From contig NZ_LCYG01000053.1 of the NCBI RefSeq assembly GCF_001017175.1, forward strand, positions 48,023 through 112,022: a DNA stretch of 64,000 nt, given 5' to 3'. The position numbers and the translations under genes were made by a program. This document shows positions 16,890-26,797 of this stretch, one piece after another. Under the pieces are notes generated by a model. That model was given only the letters and a program-made list of their open reading frames with translations. It searched no databases and was not told where the DNA came from. Source of the stretch: Microvirga vignae. Lineage in GTDB: Bacteria; Pseudomonadota; Alphaproteobacteria; Rhizobiales; Beijerinckiaceae. The number at the start of each line of letters is the position of its first letter. Positions within the stretch are counted from its first letter, which is position 1.

Positions 16890-18257
16890 GTGGTGACCGA
16901 TAAAGTTCATATCGATAAGGAGCTGAGGGCGAAATTGTTCGCTCTTGCGCTCGCAAGCCTTGCCATGACGGGCGCTGCCGTCGGCTTCCTGCCGGTTTCC
17001 GCTGTCGTGCCGTTTGTCGCCTTCTTAGGAATTGCGGCTTCCGCCGGCCTCGTTCTGGTCTGGAAAAAGGCTGAGGAGGCGTCGACGATCGCGCTGCTCG
17101 CGAGGGAGGATCTGGCTCTTGTGAATGAGCGGCTGGCCAAGCTCGAGCAGCTCTTGCAGACGAACCCTGCGGCCACTCCTGCGCTTCGCACGACCATGGC
17201 GGAGGTCACCGGCACGGTGGGCCTTCTCGGAGGCGTGGTGCGTGAGCTTGCCAAGAACGTCGCCGCCCAGAACCGCGATGTGGCCGAGCTGAAGGGAAGC
17301 CTGAAAGCCGCTCCGAAGACGGAGGAACCGCAGCAGGAGCGGGTTGCCCCCGTTCTTCTGCCCCAGACCTCGATCCCGATACCTGCCGCCGCGAGCCGGC
17401 CCGCCCCGCAGCCCGCACCCCGCAAGGCGGCAGACGAAGAGCTGCGCCGCATGCGCCTGATCACCCAGGCCTTCGAGGCCGACAGCATCGAGCTGCATCT
17501 GCAGCCGATCGTCTCGCTGCCTCAGCGCAAGATCCGTTTTTACGAAGCCCTGGCGCGCCTGCGTCTGGCTGATGGCACGCTGCTCGGCCCCTCTGAATTT
17601 CTCGGTGCTCTCGAGCGCCTGGGCCGCGCACCGGAATTCGACCGCCGGGTCCTGAACCGCGCCATGGCCGTGGCCTACCACCTCATCACCAAGGGCAGCG
17701 AGGCCATCGTCAGCGTGAACCTGACGCCGCACTCCGTCCGGGAGCCGGGCTTTCTCTGGTCGCTCACCGGGCTGGTCGATACGGCGCCCGAGACGCTCGG
17801 CAAGGTGGTGCTCGAATTCCCGCAGGAATGCTGGCGCGAACTCGATGCCGACCGGAAGGCAGCCTTGGGCCTCCTGCGCGACAAGGGCGTGCCGCTCTCC
17901 CTCGACACGGCCACCGATCTCCGCTTCGACGCGCGAGAACTTGCCGATCTCGGCGTGCGCTTCGTGAAGCTCCCGGCCGAGCTTCTGGTCGCCGCCGAGC
18001 AGGAGGAGCATCATCGCTTGAGCCCGGATCTCGGCGTGCGCGACTTCGCCTCGGCATTGCGCCGCGAGGGCATCCGACTCGTAGCCGAGCATGTGGAGCG
18101 CGAGGAGATGGTGCCGGTGCTGGCCGAGATCGGTGTGCCGCTGGCTCAAGGCTTCGTCTTTGCCGCACCGCGCGCGGTCAAGGCCGAGGTGCTGGGCGCA
18201 GCCGCTCCGCAGGCATCCTCAGAGAGCACGCAACCGCTTTTGCGACGCGCCGGCTAG
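16890..18257 (+). CDS. Membrane-anchored EAL-domain protein, probably inactive (TipF-like)
   Basis: A protein of 455 residues. Two membrane helices lie at about 14-58, a coiled coil with repeated LAKLEQLLQ-type heptads at 65-140, a Pro/Ala linker at 140-180 and an EAL domain at 185-430. The signature Glu is kept (RFYEALARLR, about 218), as are VNLTPHS and a later Lys (VKLP). However, the DDFG metal loop is replaced by LDTATD and AEGVET by AEHVER, so phosphodiesterase activity is doubtful. This layout recalls Caulobacter TipF, a c-di-GMP receptor in flagellar positioning; the homology is an inference. The start is GTG at 16890 or the adjacent one. Its TAG stop lies in a repeat. Confidence 0.82.
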   Translation: MVTDKVHIDKELRAKLFALALASLAMTGAAVGFLPVSAVVPFVAFLGIAASAGLVLVWKKAEEASTIALLAREDLALVNERLAKLEQLLQTNPAATPALRTTMAEVTGTVGLLGGVVRELAKNVAAQNRDVAELKGSLKAAPKTEEPQQERVAPVLLPQTSIPIPAAASRPAPQPAPRKAADEELRRMRLITQAFEADSIELHLQPIVSLPQRKIRFYEALARLRLADGTLLGPSEFLGALERLGRAPEFDRRVLNRAMAVAYHLITKGSEAIVSVNLTPHSVREPGFLWSLTGLVDTAPETLGKVVLEFPQECWRELDADRKAALGLLRDKGVPLSLDTATDLRFDARELADLGVRFVKLPAELLVAAEQEEHHRLSPDLGVRDFASALRREGIRLVAEHVEREEMVPVLAEIGVPLAQGFVFAAPRAVKAEVLGAAAPQASSESTQPLLRRAG

Positions 18258-18531
18258 AGCATCGTTCATGCGAAAAGTGGATCCGGTTTTCCGCTCCAGA
18301 CCATGCGCTTCTCCAGGAAGAGAGCATCGGAGTGGCCCCAAAAGTGCAAATCCACTTTTCTCGTCCGATGCCGTAGCGCCTCGTGCGGAACCGGAGGTCC
18401 GCGTCAGCGACCTGAAGGGCCACGTCAGTGAAAAGGGGACCCGGTTTTCCGCGTCTAACGATGCGCCGCTCAACAAGGGAGCATCGGCTCAATCCTATAA
18501 AGTGGACTCGACTTTTCTCGTCCGATGCTCT
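18254..18531. repeat. Composite palindromic repeats, family A copies (two units)
   Basis: Begins CTAGAGCATCG and ends CGATGCTC. Inside are GAAAAGTGGATCCGGTTTTC, CCAAAAGTGCAAATCCAC, a Thr/Ser-free spacer rich in CGTCAGCGACC, a second GGACCCGGTTTTCC copy and GTGGACTCGACTTTTC. The CTAG at 18254-18257 contains the stop codon of the EAL gene. The 339-base gap holds only these repeats and a short leader for the HAD gene. Confidence 0.85.
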
Positions 18532-18596
18532 GCCGGGCTGGTTGACTTAAGAGACGCAAGGGCCTACCCGCCCGGGTTCATCACCAGCGAGATCCT

Positions 18597-19478
18597 ATGA
18601 CAGCCTCTTCCCGTCCCGCTCTCGTCGAGGGCCTGAAATCTCTTGCCGACGGCTATGACCTCATTCTCTGCGATGTCTGGGGCGTCCTGCACAACGGCGT
18701 GAAGGCCTATGAGGCCGCAGGCGATGCCCTGACGCGTTTTCGCGCGAAGGGCGGACGCGTCGTCCTCGTCTCCAACGCGCCGCGCCCCGGTTCTGCTGTG
18801 GCGACGCAGCTCGACGGCTTCCAGGTCCCTCGCTCGGCCTACGATGCGGTCGTGACCTCCGGCGACCTGACGCGGCTTGCCATCGAAGAGCGGCTCGACA
18901 AGGTCGTGAACCACATCGGCCCACCCCGGGATATGCCGATCTATGACGGCCTCGATGTGCGCTTCGGCTCCATCGAGGAGGCGGATTACGTGGTATGCTC
19001 CGGTTTCGACGACGACGAGCACGAGACGGTCGAGAATTACCGCGCGCGATTGGAGGCTATGCTTCGCCGCGACTTGCTCATGGTCTGCGCCAATCCCGAT
19101 CTCATCGTGGAGCGCGGCCACATGATCCTGCCCTGCGCAGGTACCATTGCACTCGCCTATGAGGAGATGGGCGGCACGGTGTTCTATGCGGGTAAGCCCC
19201 ACGCGCCGGTCTATGAGAAGGCGCTCGCCGTCGCCTCGGGCTTGAGCCATCGCGCGATTCCGAAGGAGCGGGTGCTGGCCGTGGGCGATGCGATCCGCAC
19301 CGACATCACGGGTGCAGTCGGCTTTGACATCGACTCCGTTCTGATCGCACGCGGCATTCATGCCAAGGAGCTTGGCCTGCACAAGGGTGACCTCGTCTCC
19401 GATCACGTGCAGGATTGGGTGGACCGCCAGCCGGTTGCGCCGACCGCCATCATGGACGTGCTCACCTGGGGGGCCTGA
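18597..19478 (+). CDS. HAD-superfamily class IIA hydrolase, TIGR01459 type
   Basis: A protein of 293 residues. Motif I is ILCDVWGVLHNG with the nucleophile Asp; the usual second Asp is replaced by Trp in this subfamily, as seen in alphaproteobacterial members. Motif II Ser is in VVLVSNAPRPG, the cap contains the class IIA domain, motif III Lys is in FYAGKPHAPVYEKAL and motif IV is VGDAIRTDITGAVGFD. It is a probable cytoplasmic phosphatase of sugar- or nucleotide-phosphates. The ribF gene follows 45 bases later, and this pairing is conserved in Rhizobiales, so a link with flavin phosphate metabolism is possible but unproved. Confidence 0.85.
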   Translation: MTASSRPALVEGLKSLADGYDLILCDVWGVLHNGVKAYEAAGDALTRFRAKGGRVVLVSNAPRPGSAVATQLDGFQVPRSAYDAVVTSGDLTRLAIEERLDKVVNHIGPPRDMPIYDGLDVRFGSIEEADYVVCSGFDDDEHETVENYRARLEAMLRRDLLMVCANPDLIVERGHMILPCAGTIALAYEEMGGTVFYAGKPHAPVYEKALAVASGLSHRAIPKERVLAVGDAIRTDITGAVGFDIDSVLIARGIHAKELGLHKGDLVSDHVQDWVDRQPVAPTAIMDVLTWGA

Positions 19479-19523
19479 AACCCTCCCTTGACCCCACGGC
19501 CGGTTGAGGTAGAGACCCGCTTC

Positions 19524-20495
19524 ATGCCCTCCGACAAGCCCCTTGCCCCGGTCCCGTCCTCCTTCGCGGTTTGCCGCGATGGCGAGCCCGTGCCCGAGAG
19601 CTTGAAAGGGGCTGTGGCGGCCATCGGCAATTTCGACGGTGTCCATCGCGGGCATCGCTATCTGCTGGACATGGCCCTGCGCTCCGGCAAGCCCGCCGCC
19701 GCTCTCACCTTCGAGCCGCATCCGCGCAGCTTCTTCCAGCCCGACAAACCGCTGTTTCGCCTCACGCCCGAGCCGGTGAAGCTCGAGATCTTCGCGCGCC
19801 TTGGTCTCGCAGGCGCCTTCGTGCGGCGCTTCGATCAGGCGCTCGCTGCTCTCAAGGCGGAAGAGTTCGTGAACATGCTGGCGCGGGAGCTCCAACTCTC
19901 CGGTGTCGTCATCGGCCACGATTTCCATTTCGGACGCGGGCGCGAGGGTGACCCTGAGCGCATGCGCGAGCTGTGCCGCAAACTCGGGCTCGACTGTTTC
20001 ATCGCACCCGCGATCGTGGAAGGCTCCGAGCCGGTTTCCTCCAGCGCCATTCGTGCTGCTTTGGAGGCGGGCGACATTGCCAAGGCCAACAAGCTCTTAG
20101 GCTATCGCTGGTTCGTCCGCGCCGAGGTGCGGCATGGCGACAAGCGGGGCAGGGAGCTGGGCTATCCCACGGCCAATATGCGCCTGCCCGACGATTGCCG
20201 CCTGCGGCATGGCATCTATACGGTGCGCGCCTCCGTGAACGGCAAGCCGGTCGATGGCGTCGCCAGCTTCGGCCGCCGTCCGACCTTCGACAACGGCGCG
20301 CCTCTGCTCGAAACGCATCTCTTCGATTTCAAAGGCGATCTCTACGGGAAGACGCTCGATGTGGAGTTCATCGGCTGGATCCGCGGCGAGGAGCGCTTCG
20401 AGGGGATCGAGGCACTGGTCGCGCAGATGGATCGGGATTCGGAGGAGGCCATGCGGATGCTTGCCGAAGACCGGACCCCATCGATGATGGGATAA
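19524..20495 (+). CDS. ribF: Bifunctional riboflavin kinase / FAD synthetase
   Basis: A protein of 323 residues. The N-terminal adenylyltransferase domain has AIGNFDGVHRGHR (nucleotide-binding HxGH-like loop), VIGHDFHFGRGREG and SSSAIRAALEAGDI. The C-terminal kinase domain begins GKQRGRELGYPTANM-like (GRELGYPTANM) and continues GIYTVRASVNGKP. It makes FMN and FAD from riboflavin and ATP. The ATG at 19524 is chosen over an in-frame TTG 36 bases earlier because GAGGTAGAG lies upstream and the family begins near here. Probably co-transcribed with the HAD gene. Confidence 0.95.
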   Translation: MPSDKPLAPVPSSFAVCRDGEPVPESLKGAVAAIGNFDGVHRGHRYLLDMALRSGKPAAALTFEPHPRSFFQPDKPLFRLTPEPVKLEIFARLGLAGAFVRRFDQALAALKAEEFVNMLARELQLSGVVIGHDFHFGRGREGDPERMRELCRKLGLDCFIAPAIVEGSEPVSSSAIRAALEAGDIAKANKLLGYRWFVRAEVRHGDKRGRELGYPTANMRLPDDCRLRHGIYTVRASVNGKPVDGVASFGRRPTFDNGAPLLETHLFDFKGDLYGKTLDVEFIGWIRGEERFEGIEALVAQMDRDSEEAMRMLAEDRTPSMMG

Positions 20496-20500
20496 GCTGA

Positions 20501-21667
20501 TCAGGCCACGGGCTTCAGCGCTCGCGCGGCCATGGCGTAGCCGCCCATCGCACCGTCGACGAAATGAACGTGATCGCTGCGCGTCGGCGAGGGCACGAAG
20601 CACGTCATGAGCGCGGCGTGCTGCCGGTGCAGGCCGTAGCGAGCAATGCCGTTTTCTTGGGCCTGTGCGAGCATGCTTTCGAGCCGGTCCGCGAGGGCGG
20701 CCGTACAATCCAGCGTCATGCGCAATCCATCATCGAACTTGCGGAAATCCGTGTTCTCGACGAGCTGGTCCTGATAACGCACCGGGTCGAAGCCGCCGAT
20801 GGGCTGTCCGACCTTAAAGATCAGGAACGCGATCAGGCGCTTGACCGCCAATTGCGCCTTGGCGGCGAGGCTGCCCTGCTTCACCGTCTTGGCTTCGATC
20901 TCGAAGCCCTTGAACGGTCCGGCAAGCGGTGGACCGTTCAAGGGAATGGGCCTGCGGGCTTCCTCGGGATTGTCGGCGAGGGAGAGGATCTCGCCGACAA
21001 GTCTGGTGAAAGCGGCCTGATCGCCACCGGGGGCGGGGATCACGATCAATGACAGGATGATGCCTTTCTCGGACCGCAGCTCATCGAACCGGCAGGAGAG
21101 CCCTGTCAGGTCCGGCCATGTGCCGGGCGGGGCGGACGGCACCGCGAAGGCACCTTCCTTCATTCGCCGCTCGGCATAAGCCAATCCTCCGCCCGAAAAC
21201 ATGGCGTAGGTCACGTCATGCGAAGCGGCAAAGCGCGCGATCCGCACGTCATAGCCTTCCGCCCTGATCGTGGAAACCGGCACGAGGGCCACGCGCAGCG
21301 TGAAGCCGAAGGCGTCCTGGGCCCAGGCTGCAACGCTAGCCAGCACCTCGCGGGCGTTATCGGCTTGTTGAGGCGGTACGGCGAAGCTCGCGCCGTCTCC
21401 GCCGAAGACGAAAGGAAAATCCTGATCGCCGAGCCTGTTGGCCAATGCGGCGATCAAAGAGGCCGCCGCCGTGTTGACCTCCTTATAGCGTCCCGCCGCG
21501 ATGGCGGAGGTGGACTTCACGATGTCGCTCAGGCCTAAGACCCAGCCGTCCGGCAGGGGCGTGTAGATGGCGGGCTCGGTGAGCCGGGAGAATTGCTCGA
21601 AAACGGGCAGGCGGGCATAGAAGTCCGCGTGGTCCTGCGTGTCGGCTTCCCGTCCGCCCGTGTCCAT
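20501..21667 (-). CDS. DUF3095 protein, class III nucleotide cyclase-like
   Basis: A protein of 388 residues. Residues 40-190 have features of a class III adenylyl/guanylyl cyclase core: LGLSDIVKSTSAIA corresponds to the metal-binding 'DIVGST' strand and FVFGGDGASFAVP to the 'GDGxxA' hairpin. FDPVRYQDQLVENTDFRKFDD and HVHFVDGAMGGYAMAARALK mark the C-terminal half, which is characteristic of DUF3095. No transmembrane helix or signal peptide is seen. Activity is unproved and the family is uncharacterised. The msrB gene lies 5 bases upstream on the same strand, so they are probably co-expressed. Confidence 0.78.
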   Translation of the reverse strand: MDTGGREADTQDHADFYARLPVFEQFSRLTEPAIYTPLPDGWVLGLSDIVKSTSAIAAGRYKEVNTAAASLIAALANRLGDQDFPFVFGGDGASFAVPPQQADNAREVLASVAAWAQDAFGFTLRVALVPVSTIRAEGYDVRIARFAASHDVTYAMFSGGGLAYAERRMKEGAFAVPSAPPGTWPDLTGLSCRFDELRSEKGIILSLIVIPAPGGDQAAFTRLVGEILSLADNPEEARRPIPLNGPPLAGPFKGFEIEAKTVKQGSLAAKAQLAVKRLIAFLIFKVGQPIGGFDPVRYQDQLVENTDFRKFDDGLRMTLDCTAALADRLESMLAQAQENGIARYGLHRQHAALMTCFVPSPTRSDHVHFVDGAMGGYAMAARALKPVA

Positions 21668-21672
21668 GGCCT

Positions 21673-22176
21673 CTAGCCCACAACTTCGCCCTCGGGCGCG
21701 CCCCGGCCCAGCTCGTCCGGCAGCGGATCGCCCTCTGCCACGAAGCGCAGGGAGACCGAGTTCATGCAGTAGCGCTCGCCGGTCGGGGGAGGGCCGTCAT
21801 TGAACACGTGGCCGAGATGGCCCTCGCAGCGGGCGCAGCGGATTTCCGTGCGGATCATGCCGTAGCTCGTGTCCCGCACGAAGGCGATGTGGGCGCGGTC
21901 GATGGGGTCGAAGAAGCTCGGCCAGCCGGTGCCGGATTCGAACTTGGTGCCTGACTTGAAGAGGGGCAGACCGCAGAGGCGGCAGCAATAGGTGCCCTTT
22001 TCCTTGGCCTCGTTGAAGATGCCGCAGAAGGGCCGTTCCGTGCCGTGCTCTAGGAGGACGCGGCGCTCCTCGTCATCGAGATTGTCCACGAGCAGGCGGA
22101 GCTGCTCAGGAGAGGGGGACGTCAGGTCGAAGCCGGCGCGGGAGCGCTTGCCTTCTGTGGTGGTCATGTCTGCCAT
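21673..22176 (-). CDS. msrB: Peptide-methionine (R)-S-oxide reductase MsrB
   Basis: A protein of 167 residues. Zinc is bound by two CxxC pairs, CRLCGLPLF and CARCEGHLG. The substrate loop is SGTGWPSFFDPI and the catalytic cysteine is in RYCMNSVSLRF, all in standard order. It reduces methionine-R-sulfoxide in oxidised proteins. No signal peptide is present, so it is cytoplasmic. It is the first gene of a two-gene unit with the DUF3095 gene and is divergent from ileS, with 275 bases between the starts. Confidence 0.95.
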   Translation of the reverse strand: MADMTTTEGKRSRAGFDLTSPSPEQLRLLVDNLDDEERRVLLEHGTERPFCGIFNEAKEKGTYCCRLCGLPLFKSGTKFESGTGWPSFFDPIDRAHIAFVRDTSYGMIRTEIRCARCEGHLGHVFNDGPPPTGERYCMNSVSLRFVAEGDPLPDELGRGAPEGEVVG

Positions 22177-22451
22177 GGGTCGGTCCTAATCTTCCGGGCT
22201 CGAGTCGGTTCTGGCCCCATACATAGGGAGCGGTTGCTCAAATCACCACGCTTTATTATCCAGCCCGGCACTGCTAAAAGGCTCCCATGCCCATGGTTTT
22301 TCAGGCTCACCTCACGGCCCGCATCCGCGCCGCACGAATTATCGGCCCGGCCCTCGCGTAACCCGCGAAGGTCCGGGATTTGAGCCGTTCGCCTCAAACA
22401 AAGCCTGAATTGAGCCCCAGGATCAGGGGCCGCTTGGATCGATTGACCGTC

Positions 22452-25400
22452 ATGACCGATAAGCCTGAGAGCGCCGCACGCGACTATTCTGAAACCCTGT
22501 TCCTGCCGCAGACCGAGTTCCCCATGCGAGCGGGACTGCCCCAGCGCGAGCCGCAATTCCTGGAACGCTGGAACGAGATGAAGCTCTATGAGCGCCTGCG
22601 CGAGGCCCAGAAGGGCCGCCCGCGCTTCGTGCTGCACGATGGTCCTCCCTATGCCAACGGCAACATTCATATTGGCCACGCCCTCAACAAGATCCTCAAG
22701 GACCTGATCGTCCGCTCGCAGGGCATGCTGGGCTTCGATTCCAACTACGTGCCGGGCTGGGACTGCCACGGCCTTCCCATCGAGTGGAAGATCGAGGAGG
22801 AGTACCGCGCCAAGGGCAAGAACAAGGACGAGGTGCCGATCGTCGAGTTCCGCCGCGAGTGCCGGGCGTTTGCCGAGAAGTGGATCGACGTGCAGCGCGA
22901 GGAGTTCAAGCGCCTCGGCGTCGGCGGCGACTGGTCGAACCCGTATCTCACCATGTCCTATGACGCAGAAGCGCAGATCGCCCGCGAGATCATCAAGTTC
23001 GCGACGAGCGACCAGCTCTATCGTGGCTCTAAGCCGGTCATGTGGTCCTCCGTCGAGAAGACCGCGCTCGCCGAAGCCGAGGTCGAGTATCACGAGAAGA
23101 CCTCCCCTACGATCTGGGTGAGGTTCAAGATCACCAACACGCTCGACGGCGACCTCGAAGGCGCCTCGGTCGTGATCTGGACGACGACTCCCTGGACGAT
23201 CCCGGCGAACCGCGCCATTGCCTTCGGCTCCGACATTGCTTACGGCCTCTACAAGGTCACGGAAGCTGCCGACGACAACTGGGCGAAGGTGGGTGATCGT
23301 CTGATTCTCGCCGACAAACTTGCGGCGGACGTGTTCGCGGCTGCGCGCGTCACTGGTTACGAGCGGGTGAAGGATGTTCTGCCGGTGATGATCGAACGCT
23401 GCGCGCATCCGTTCCGCGGCCTTGAAGGCGCAAATGGTTATTGGGATTACCCGGTGCCGATGCTGCCTGCCGACTACGTCACCGATGATGCCGGTACGGG
23501 CTTCGTGCACACCGCACCCGGCCACGGCGCGGACGACTACAACACTTACGTGAAGCATCGCGACGTGTTCGTCGCCTGCGGCACCCGGGAAGTGCCGCAC
23601 ACGGTGTCGCCGGACTCGTCCTACTTCCCTCAAATCCCGTTCTTCGCGGGCGAGCGCATCTATGACGACAAGGGCAAGGATGCGGGCGCGAACGAAGCGG
23701 TGATCAAGAAGCTCGTGGAAGCAGGCGCGTTGATCGCACGCGGTCGCCTGAAGCACCAGTATCCGCATTCCTGGCGCTCGAAGGGCCCGCTCATCTTCCG
23801 CAACACGCCGCAATGGTTCATCTCGATGGACAAGCCGCTCGACGACAAGGGCGACACGCTCCGTCAGCGTGCGCTGCGCGGCATCGAAAGCGTGGAGTGG
23901 GTGCCGGAATCCGGCGAGAACCGCATCAACGGCATGATCGCCAACCGCCCCGACTGGGTGGTCTCGCGCCAGCGCGCCTGGGGCGTGCCGATCGCGGTCT
24001 TCGTGAAGAAGGGCACCAACGAGATCCTCAAGGACAGCCGGGTCAACAACGCCATCGCCGAGGCCTTCGAGAACGAAGGCGCGGATGCGTGGTATGCGGA
24101 TGACGGTTCGCGCTTCCTGAAAGCGGGTGGCTACGATCTGAGCGACTTCGAGAAGGTGAACGACATTCTCGACGTGTGGTTCGACTCCGGCTGCACGCAC
24201 GCCTTCGCTCTTGAAAAGCGTGCGGATCTGCAGGTTCGCCGCAAGGTCGATGGCGGTCCCGATCAGGTCATGTATCTCGAAGGCTCGGATCAGCATCGCG
24301 GCTGGTTCCACTCGTCTCTGCTCGAGAGCTGCGGCACGCGCGGCCGCGCGCCTTACGACATCGTCGTCACGCACGGCTTCACGCTCGACGAGCAGGGCCG
24401 CAAGATGTCGAAGTCGCTCGGCAACACGGTCGCGCCGCAGGCCATCATCAAGGAATACGGCGCGGACATCCTGCGTCTCTGGACGGCCTCGGTCGATTAC
24501 TGGGACGATCAGCGCATCGGTCCCGAGATCATCAAGACGACCGCTGAAACCTACCGCAAGCTGCGTAACACGATCCGTTGGATGCTGGGCTCGCTCGCGC
24601 ATTTCCGCGAGGCGGACAGGGTCGAGTTCGGCACGATGCCGGAGCTGGAGCGCTTCGTGCTGCATCGCCTCGTCGAACTCGACGGCGACATGCGCGAGGC
24701 CTATGCGAGCTACGACTTCAAGCGCGTGGTCGCGCTCCTGAACTCGTTCATGACCACGGACCTGTCGGCGTTCTATTTCGACATCCGCAAGGACACGCTC
24801 TATTGCGATCCGATCTCGAGCGTCGCCCGCAAGAGCGCGCTCAGCGTGATCGACCAGACCTTCCGCTGCGTGGTGACCTGGATCGCACCGATCCTCTCCT
24901 TCACGGCGGAGGAGGCGTGGCTCGCGCGCTTCCCGAATGCCGAGTCGGTGCATCTCGAAACCTTCCCGCAGGTGCAGCCTGAGTGGCGCAACGAGGCGCT
25001 GGCCGAGCGTTGGGCCCAGGTACGCCGCGTGCGCCGCGTCGTCACCGGCGCACTGGAGATCGAGCGTGCGCAGAAGCGCATCGGCGCGAGCCTCGAGGCC
25101 GCTCCCGTAGTGCACATCGCCGACGAGGGCCTCTTCCAAGCTGTCCAGGGCCTCGACATGGCTGAGATCTGCATCACCTCCGCCATCCAGGTAGTGCAGG
25201 GCGAAGGTCCCGCAGACGCCTTCCGTCTCGAAGACGCGAAGGGCGTCGCCGTGGTGCCGGAATTGGCCAAAGGTCGCAAATGCGCCCGCTCCTGGAAGGT
25301 CACGCCGGATGTGGGCAGCGATCCGGAATATCCGGATGTGACGCCGCGCGATGCGGCGGCCCTGCGCGAGTGGGATCGGCTGAAGGCGGCTGCGGAATGA
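22452..25400 (+). CDS. ileS: Isoleucyl-tRNA synthetase
   Basis: A protein of 982 residues, class Ia. The HIGH motif is in [18 protein letters not shown] (about 70), the editing domain has [17 protein letters not shown], and the KMSKS motif is [10 protein letters not shown] (about 655). An anticodon-binding domain follows from about 710. Start chosen at [16 protein letters not shown], 24 codons after an in-frame TTG whose leader is not conserved-looking. The final codons overlap the lspA start (ATGA), so the two are coupled. This ileS-lspA pairing is very common in bacteria. Confidence 0.96.
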   Translation: MTDKPESAARDYSETLFLPQTEFPMRAGLPQREPQFLERWNEMKLYERLREAQKGRPRFVLHDGPPYANGNIHIGHALNKILKDLIVRSQGMLGFDSNYVPGWDCHGLPIEWKIEEEYRAKGKNKDEVPIVEFRRECRAFAEKWIDVQREEFKRLGVGGDWSNPYLTMSYDAEAQIAREIIKFATSDQLYRGSKPVMWSSVEKTALAEAEVEYHEKTSPTIWVRFKITNTLDGDLEGASVVIWTTTPWTIPANRAIAFGSDIAYGLYKVTEAADDNWAKVGDRLILADKLAADVFAAARVTGYERVKDVLPVMIERCAHPFRGLEGANGYWDYPVPMLPADYVTDDAGTGFVHTAPGHGADDYNTYVKHRDVFVACGTREVPHTVSPDSSYFPQIPFFAGERIYDDKGKDAGANEAVIKKLVEAGALIARGRLKHQYPHSWRSKGPLIFRNTPQWFISMDKPLDDKGDTLRQRALRGIESVEWVPESGENRINGMIANRPDWVVSRQRAWGVPIAVFVKKGTNEILKDSRVNNAIAEAFENEGADAWYADDGSRFLKAGGYDLSDFEKVNDILDVWFDSGCTHAFALEKRADLQVRRKVDGGPDQVMYLEGSDQHRGWFHSSLLESCGTRGRAPYDIVVTHGFTLDEQGRKMSKSLGNTVAPQAIIKEYGADILRLWTASVDYWDDQRIGPEIIKTTAETYRKLRNTIRWMLGSLAHFREADRVEFGTMPELERFVLHRLVELDGDMREAYASYDFKRVVALLNSFMTTDLSAFYFDIRKDTLYCDPISSVARKSALSVIDQTFRCVVTWIAPILSFTAEEAWLARFPNAESVHLETFPQVQPEWRNEALAERWAQVRRVRRVVTGALEIERAQKRIGASLEAAPVVHIADEGLFQAVQGLDMAEICITSAIQVVQGEGPADAFRLEDAKGVAVVPELAKGRKCARSWKVTPDVGSDPEYPDVTPRDAAALREWDRLKAAAE

Positions 25401-26014
25401 TCAAAGGCGAGAGCTCCCAGGCGCCGGCCTCCGGCGCGAGTGCCTCCGAGGCCGCCCCGCAGCGCCCCCGTGCTGCGGCCAAGCCCCGCTCGCCCAAGAG
25501 CAGGGCTAAGGGCCGTGCCGTTCAGGCCGGGCTCTCGATGGCCGCGATCCTCGGGTTCTCGGCAGCGATGATCACCCTGGTCCTCGATCAGGCAACCAAG
25601 CTCTACACCCTGTTCGTCTACGATCTGCCCCTGAAGGAGCCGGTGGAATTCGCGCCCTTCATCAACCTGATCGTGGTCTGGAACCGCGGCATCTCCTACG
25701 GCCTCTTTCAGCAGGACGGTGGCATGGGCCGCTGGGTCCTGATCGTCGTCTCGATTCTCGCCTCCATCGGTCTTTCCTTCTGGATTCGCCGCACCAAGGC
25801 CAGGCTCTTGGCCGTTTCCCTCGGACTTATCGTGGGTGGGGCTATCGGAAACGTGATCGACCGGCTGGCCTATGGTGCCGTGTTCGATTTCATCCAATTC
25901 CAGATCGGCAACTGGTCCTGGTACGTGTTCAACGTGGCGGATGCGGCCATCGTTGCCGGGGTGATCGGTTTGCTTTATGACTCCTTCATCCTGGAACCGA
26001 GGCGGGGGCGATAG
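25397..26014 (+). CDS. lspA: Signal peptidase II (lipoprotein signal peptidase)
   Basis: A protein of 205 residues, longer than the usual 160-170 because of an Ala/Pro/Lys-rich N-terminal extension of about 45 residues. Four membrane helices follow. The catalytic aspartates are visible in [16 protein letters not shown] and VFNVADAAI, and the conserved N-terminal Asp is in [10 protein letters not shown]. It cleaves the signal peptide of prolipoproteins in the inner membrane. The start overlaps ileS by four bases. Confidence 0.94.
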   Translation: MIKGESSQAPASGASASEAAPQRPRAAAKPRSPKSRAKGRAVQAGLSMAAILGFSAAMITLVLDQATKLYTLFVYDLPLKEPVEFAPFINLIVVWNRGISYGLFQQDGGMGRWVLIVVSILASIGLSFWIRRTKARLLAVSLGLIVGGAIGNVIDRLAYGAVFDFIQFQIGNWSWYVFNVADAAIVAGVIGLLYDSFILEPRRGR

Positions 26015-26102
26015 CCCTAAAGCGTCTGACAAGCTGCCTTATGTTCGCCCTAAAGAGCGATCAGGCGTTCCAGGCATAAAAGGAAACAATGGTGGGTGTG
26101 CC

Positions 26103-26741
26103 ATGAAGGGAATGAAAGTCTTTGGCCTTGCGGGCGCTTTGGCACTCGCGGTCGCGGCATCCTCGGCCTCGGCGGAGGAAGGCGAGGCTGTGAAGAGCCT
26201 CCTGGGCAGCATCGGCATCATCCCGAAGGAAAAAGAGCCGATCATCTATAATGAGCGCGCGCCTCTCGTGCTGCCGCCGAAGATGGATCTGCCGGCCCCG
26301 GTCCCCCGCAACGGCGCTGAGGCGAATGCCAGCTGGCCCAAGGACCCCGACGTGGCAGCCCGCCGCAAGGCCGCCAACGAGGCCAAGATGCCTTACACGA
26401 GCACCGAGCTCTACAAACACAACAGCGACAAGCCGCTCTCCATCGACGAGATCCGCGCGGGCCGCAACCCGAATAACCGCGTCACCAGCCCGCCGCCCCT
26501 GGTTGGCGGACAGGCTGAAAACAGCCGCATGACGCCGGACGAGCTGCGTGCTTTCTCGCAGGAGAAAAAGGCCGAGCTCCAGGGCGACGGCTTGGAGCGT
26601 CGCTACTTGAGCGATCCTCCGCAGAATCTCCTGAAGGCTGCCAGCGGTGCGCCTCTCAAGGCCTCCGCCGATCCGATCCCGACGGGCGATCCCGACAGCC
26701 CGACGGCGTTCATCGAGCAGGAGCGGCGTAGACGGCAATAA
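26103..26741 (+). CDS. Exported protein of unknown function (possible DUF3035/BamF relative)
   Basis: A protein of 212 residues with a signal peptide MKGMKVFGLAGALALAVAAS ending at ASA. The mature part is hydrophilic, with RAPLVLPPKMDLPAPVPR near the start, a motif reminiscent of the 'PPLvvPPdf.LP' segment in DUF3035 proteins found after lspA in other alphaproteobacteria. There is no lipobox cysteine, unlike BamF-type lipoproteins. The rest is low in recognisable domains and rich in Pro, Ala and Glu. Its position between lspA and an M16 pair agrees with the DUF3035 neighbourhood, which is the main reason for the guess. Confidence 0.6.
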   Translation: MKGMKVFGLAGALALAVAASSASAEEGEAVKSLLGSIGIIPKEKEPIIYNERAPLVLPPKMDLPAPVPRNGAEANASWPKDPDVAARRKAANEAKMPYTSTELYKHNSDKPLSIDEIRAGRNPNNRVTSPPPLVGGQAENSRMTPDELRAFSQEKKAELQGDGLERRYLSDPPQNLLKAASGAPLKASADPIPTGDPDSPTAFIEQERRRRQ

Positions 26742-26762
26742 GTTATTGCCATTTCCTTCTTT

Positions 26763-26797
26763 CTTCAGGCGAACGGGCACCCCCGCTTCGCCTGAAG
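26763..26797. other. Strong hairpin between the exported-protein gene and the M16 genes
   Basis: CTTCAGGCGAA (26763-26773) and TTCGCCTGAAG (26787-26797) make a perfect 11-bp stem over a 13-base loop (CGGG...CCGC) that can pair further. No T-run follows, so it is either a weak terminator or an mRNA 3' end stabiliser. The rest of the 217-base gap shows nothing else I can support. Confidence 0.5.

Noticed and set aside
18254..18531. Family A repeats considered as CRISPR-like array
   Set aside because: Units are palindromic and unevenly spaced, with no regular spacers and no cas genes.
22164..25139. Large antisense frame across ileS (about 990 codons)
   Set aside because: It is rich in His, Arg and Val in the pattern of an antisense frame to a high-GC gene, and ileS on the plus strand has all class I motifs.
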